Below are positions 5,166-6,110 of a DNA stretch of 6,110 nucleotides, one piece after another. The stretch's first letter is position 1, and each line of letters opens with the position of its first letter. Source of the DNA: Clostridiales bacterium. Its GTDB lineage: Bacteria > Bacillota > Clostridia > Christensenellales > Aristaeellaceae. A program made the translations under genes and the position numbers. Location: contig JAAZEI010000105.1 in the NCBI GenBank assembly GCA_012512355.1, positions 1-6,110 of the forward strand, in the 5' to 3' direction. A model generated the notes under the pieces. That model was not told the origin of the DNA. It did not search any database and was given only the letters and a program-made list of their open reading frames with translations.

Positions 5166-6110
5166 ATGGATGAGAGAGATCGTAAAAAAGGAGTAGGCCA
5201 AAGCCCGATGTTAAAAAACGGCTTAGGAGATCCTATCCCCAGCAGAAATCAGCACAAAGGGATTAACCCTCATATCACAACCGCGGCAGGTGCGCCCGTG
5301 AGCGACAACCAGGATTCGCTGACCGCAGGCAAGCGAGGGCCTCTTGCACTTGAGGATGTATGGTTCCTTGAAAAGATGGCCCACTTTGACCGGGAAGTCA
5401 TCCCGGAGCGGCGCATGCACGCCAAGGGCTCAGGCGCTTTTGGCACCTTTACTGTGACTCACGATATTACAAAATACACCAAGGCAAAGATATTTTCTGA
5501 GATTGGCAAAAAAACAGACATGCTGGCCCGCTTTTCAACCGTTGCCGGTGAGCGGGGCGCAGCGGACGCCGAGAGGGATATCCGCGGCTTCGCGCTGAAG
5601 TTCTACACTGAAGAGGGCAATTGGGATTTGGCGGGCAACAACACCCCAGTGTTCTTCTTTCGCGATCCGCTGAAGTTTATCGATCTCAACCATGCCGTCA
5701 AAAGAGACCCCAGGACCAACATGAGAAGCCCCAACACGAACTGGGATTTCTGGTCCTCTCTGCCAGAAGCGCTGCTGCAGGTGACCATCATCATGGGCGA
5801 CAGAGGGCTGCCTTCATCCTATCGCCATATGCATGGCTTTAGCTCCCATGCCTTTAGCTTGATTAACGCTGACAACCAAAGGGTCTGGGTCAAATTCCAC
5901 TTCAGGTCACAGCAGGGAATCAAAAACCTGACAGACCAGGAGTCGGTGATTGTTGTGGGCCAGGACAGGGAATCCCACCAGCGGGATCTGTATCAGGCGA
6001 TTGAACAAAAGATGTACCCCAAATGGACCATGTACATCCAGGTGATGACGCAGGAACAGGCAGACGCCATGGAGAACAACCCCTTTGACCTGACCAAAAT
6101 GTGGCTGAAA
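5166..6110 (+). CDS. katA: Monofunctional heme catalase, N-terminal 315 residues (3' partial)
   Basis: Converts hydrogen peroxide to water and oxygen in the cytoplasm with heme b. The frame is open from ATG 5166 to the window end with no stop, so the gene is cut. AGGAG (5152-5156) lies 9 bases before the ATG. After a 36-residue N-terminal extension the family core begins: [21 protein letters not shown] (38-58), then [21 protein letters not shown] (73-93) with the catalytic His85, and [21 protein letters not shown] (151-171) with the distal-pocket Asn158, exactly 73 residues later as in bovine catalase. [17 protein letters not shown] (218-234) is the usual conserved segment. The proximal heme tyrosine would lie past the edge. 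Together these fit a clade 3 small-subunit catalase. It is divergent from acr3 and probably uses the promoter at 4945-4973. The N-terminal extension is longer than in many small-subunit catalases. Confidence 0.95.
   Translation, partial: MDERDRKKGVGQSPMLKNGLGDPIPSRNQHKGINPHITTAAGAPVSDNQDSLTAGKRGPLALEDVWFLEKMAHFDREVIPERRMHAKGSGAFGTFTVTHDITKYTKAKIFSEIGKKTDMLARFSTVAGERGAADAERDIRGFALKFYTEEGNWDLAGNNTPVFFFRDPLKFIDLNHAVKRDPRTNMRSPNTNWDFWSSLPEALLQVTIIMGDRGLPSSYRHMHGFSSHAFSLINADNQRVWVKFHFRSQQGIKNLTDQESVIVVGQDRESHQRDLYQAIEQKMYPKWTMYIQVMTQEQADAMENNPFDLTKMWLK

Overview
The window looks like chromosomal DNA of a low- to mid-GC Gram-positive bacterium, most likely a member of the Firmicutes in or near Clostridia. 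The reasons are strong AGGAGG-type ribosome binding sites before most genes, a GTG start with a good Shine-Dalgarno, a DUF7010-like membrane protein, a thioredoxin-type ArsC with the MGC-x3-CP-x3-C pattern, and the overall gene set. This placement is an inference; no rRNA or other marker is present. Base composition is patchy: by direct count the stretch 1441-1500 has 16 of 60 G+C and 2281-2340 has 34 of 60, so the region may be a mosaic of old and newer genes.

Layout. (1) 1-856, plus strand: the 3' end of glmM (phosphoglucosamine mutase), overlapping by ATGA a 219-residue left-handed beta-helix protein that resembles the acetyltransferase half of GlmU. Together they suggest hexosamine-phosphate to UDP-GlcNAc metabolism for the cell envelope. 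(2) 857-1954: an AT-rich stretch with an unrecognised 85-codon frame, a six-helix DUF7010-like membrane protein, and about 280 bases without a convincing gene that end in a promoter and ribosome binding site. (3) 1955-3234, plus strand: a stand-alone SagB/ThcOx-type FMN nitroreductase, then a small ketosteroid-isomerase-like protein (SnoaL/NTF2 fold) that keeps all three catalytic positions of true KSI. (4) 3249-4778, minus strand: an arsenic-resistance pair, acr3 (arsenite efflux) followed by arsC (arsenate reductase). acr3 is split by a single-base frameshift at a G run. No arsR regulator is visible. (5) 4779-5165: a divergent intergenic region with a good sigma-A-type promoter pointing to catalase and two short perfect inverted repeats. 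(6) 5166-6110, plus strand: the first 315 codons of a heme catalase, running off the window with no stop.

How the genes fit together: the right half is a stress and detoxification block, with arsenate reduced by ArsC, arsenite exported by Acr3 (if the frameshift is not real), and peroxide removed by catalase. The nitroreductase and KSI-like protein are probably small-molecule redox and isomerisation enzymes with unknown substrates. I found no mobile element, CRISPR array or RNA gene, and nothing that I can honestly call a new multi-gene system. The most useful points to follow are the acr3 frameshift, the nitroreductase-KSI pair, the orphan 85-codon frame and the operator-like repeats between acr3 and katA.
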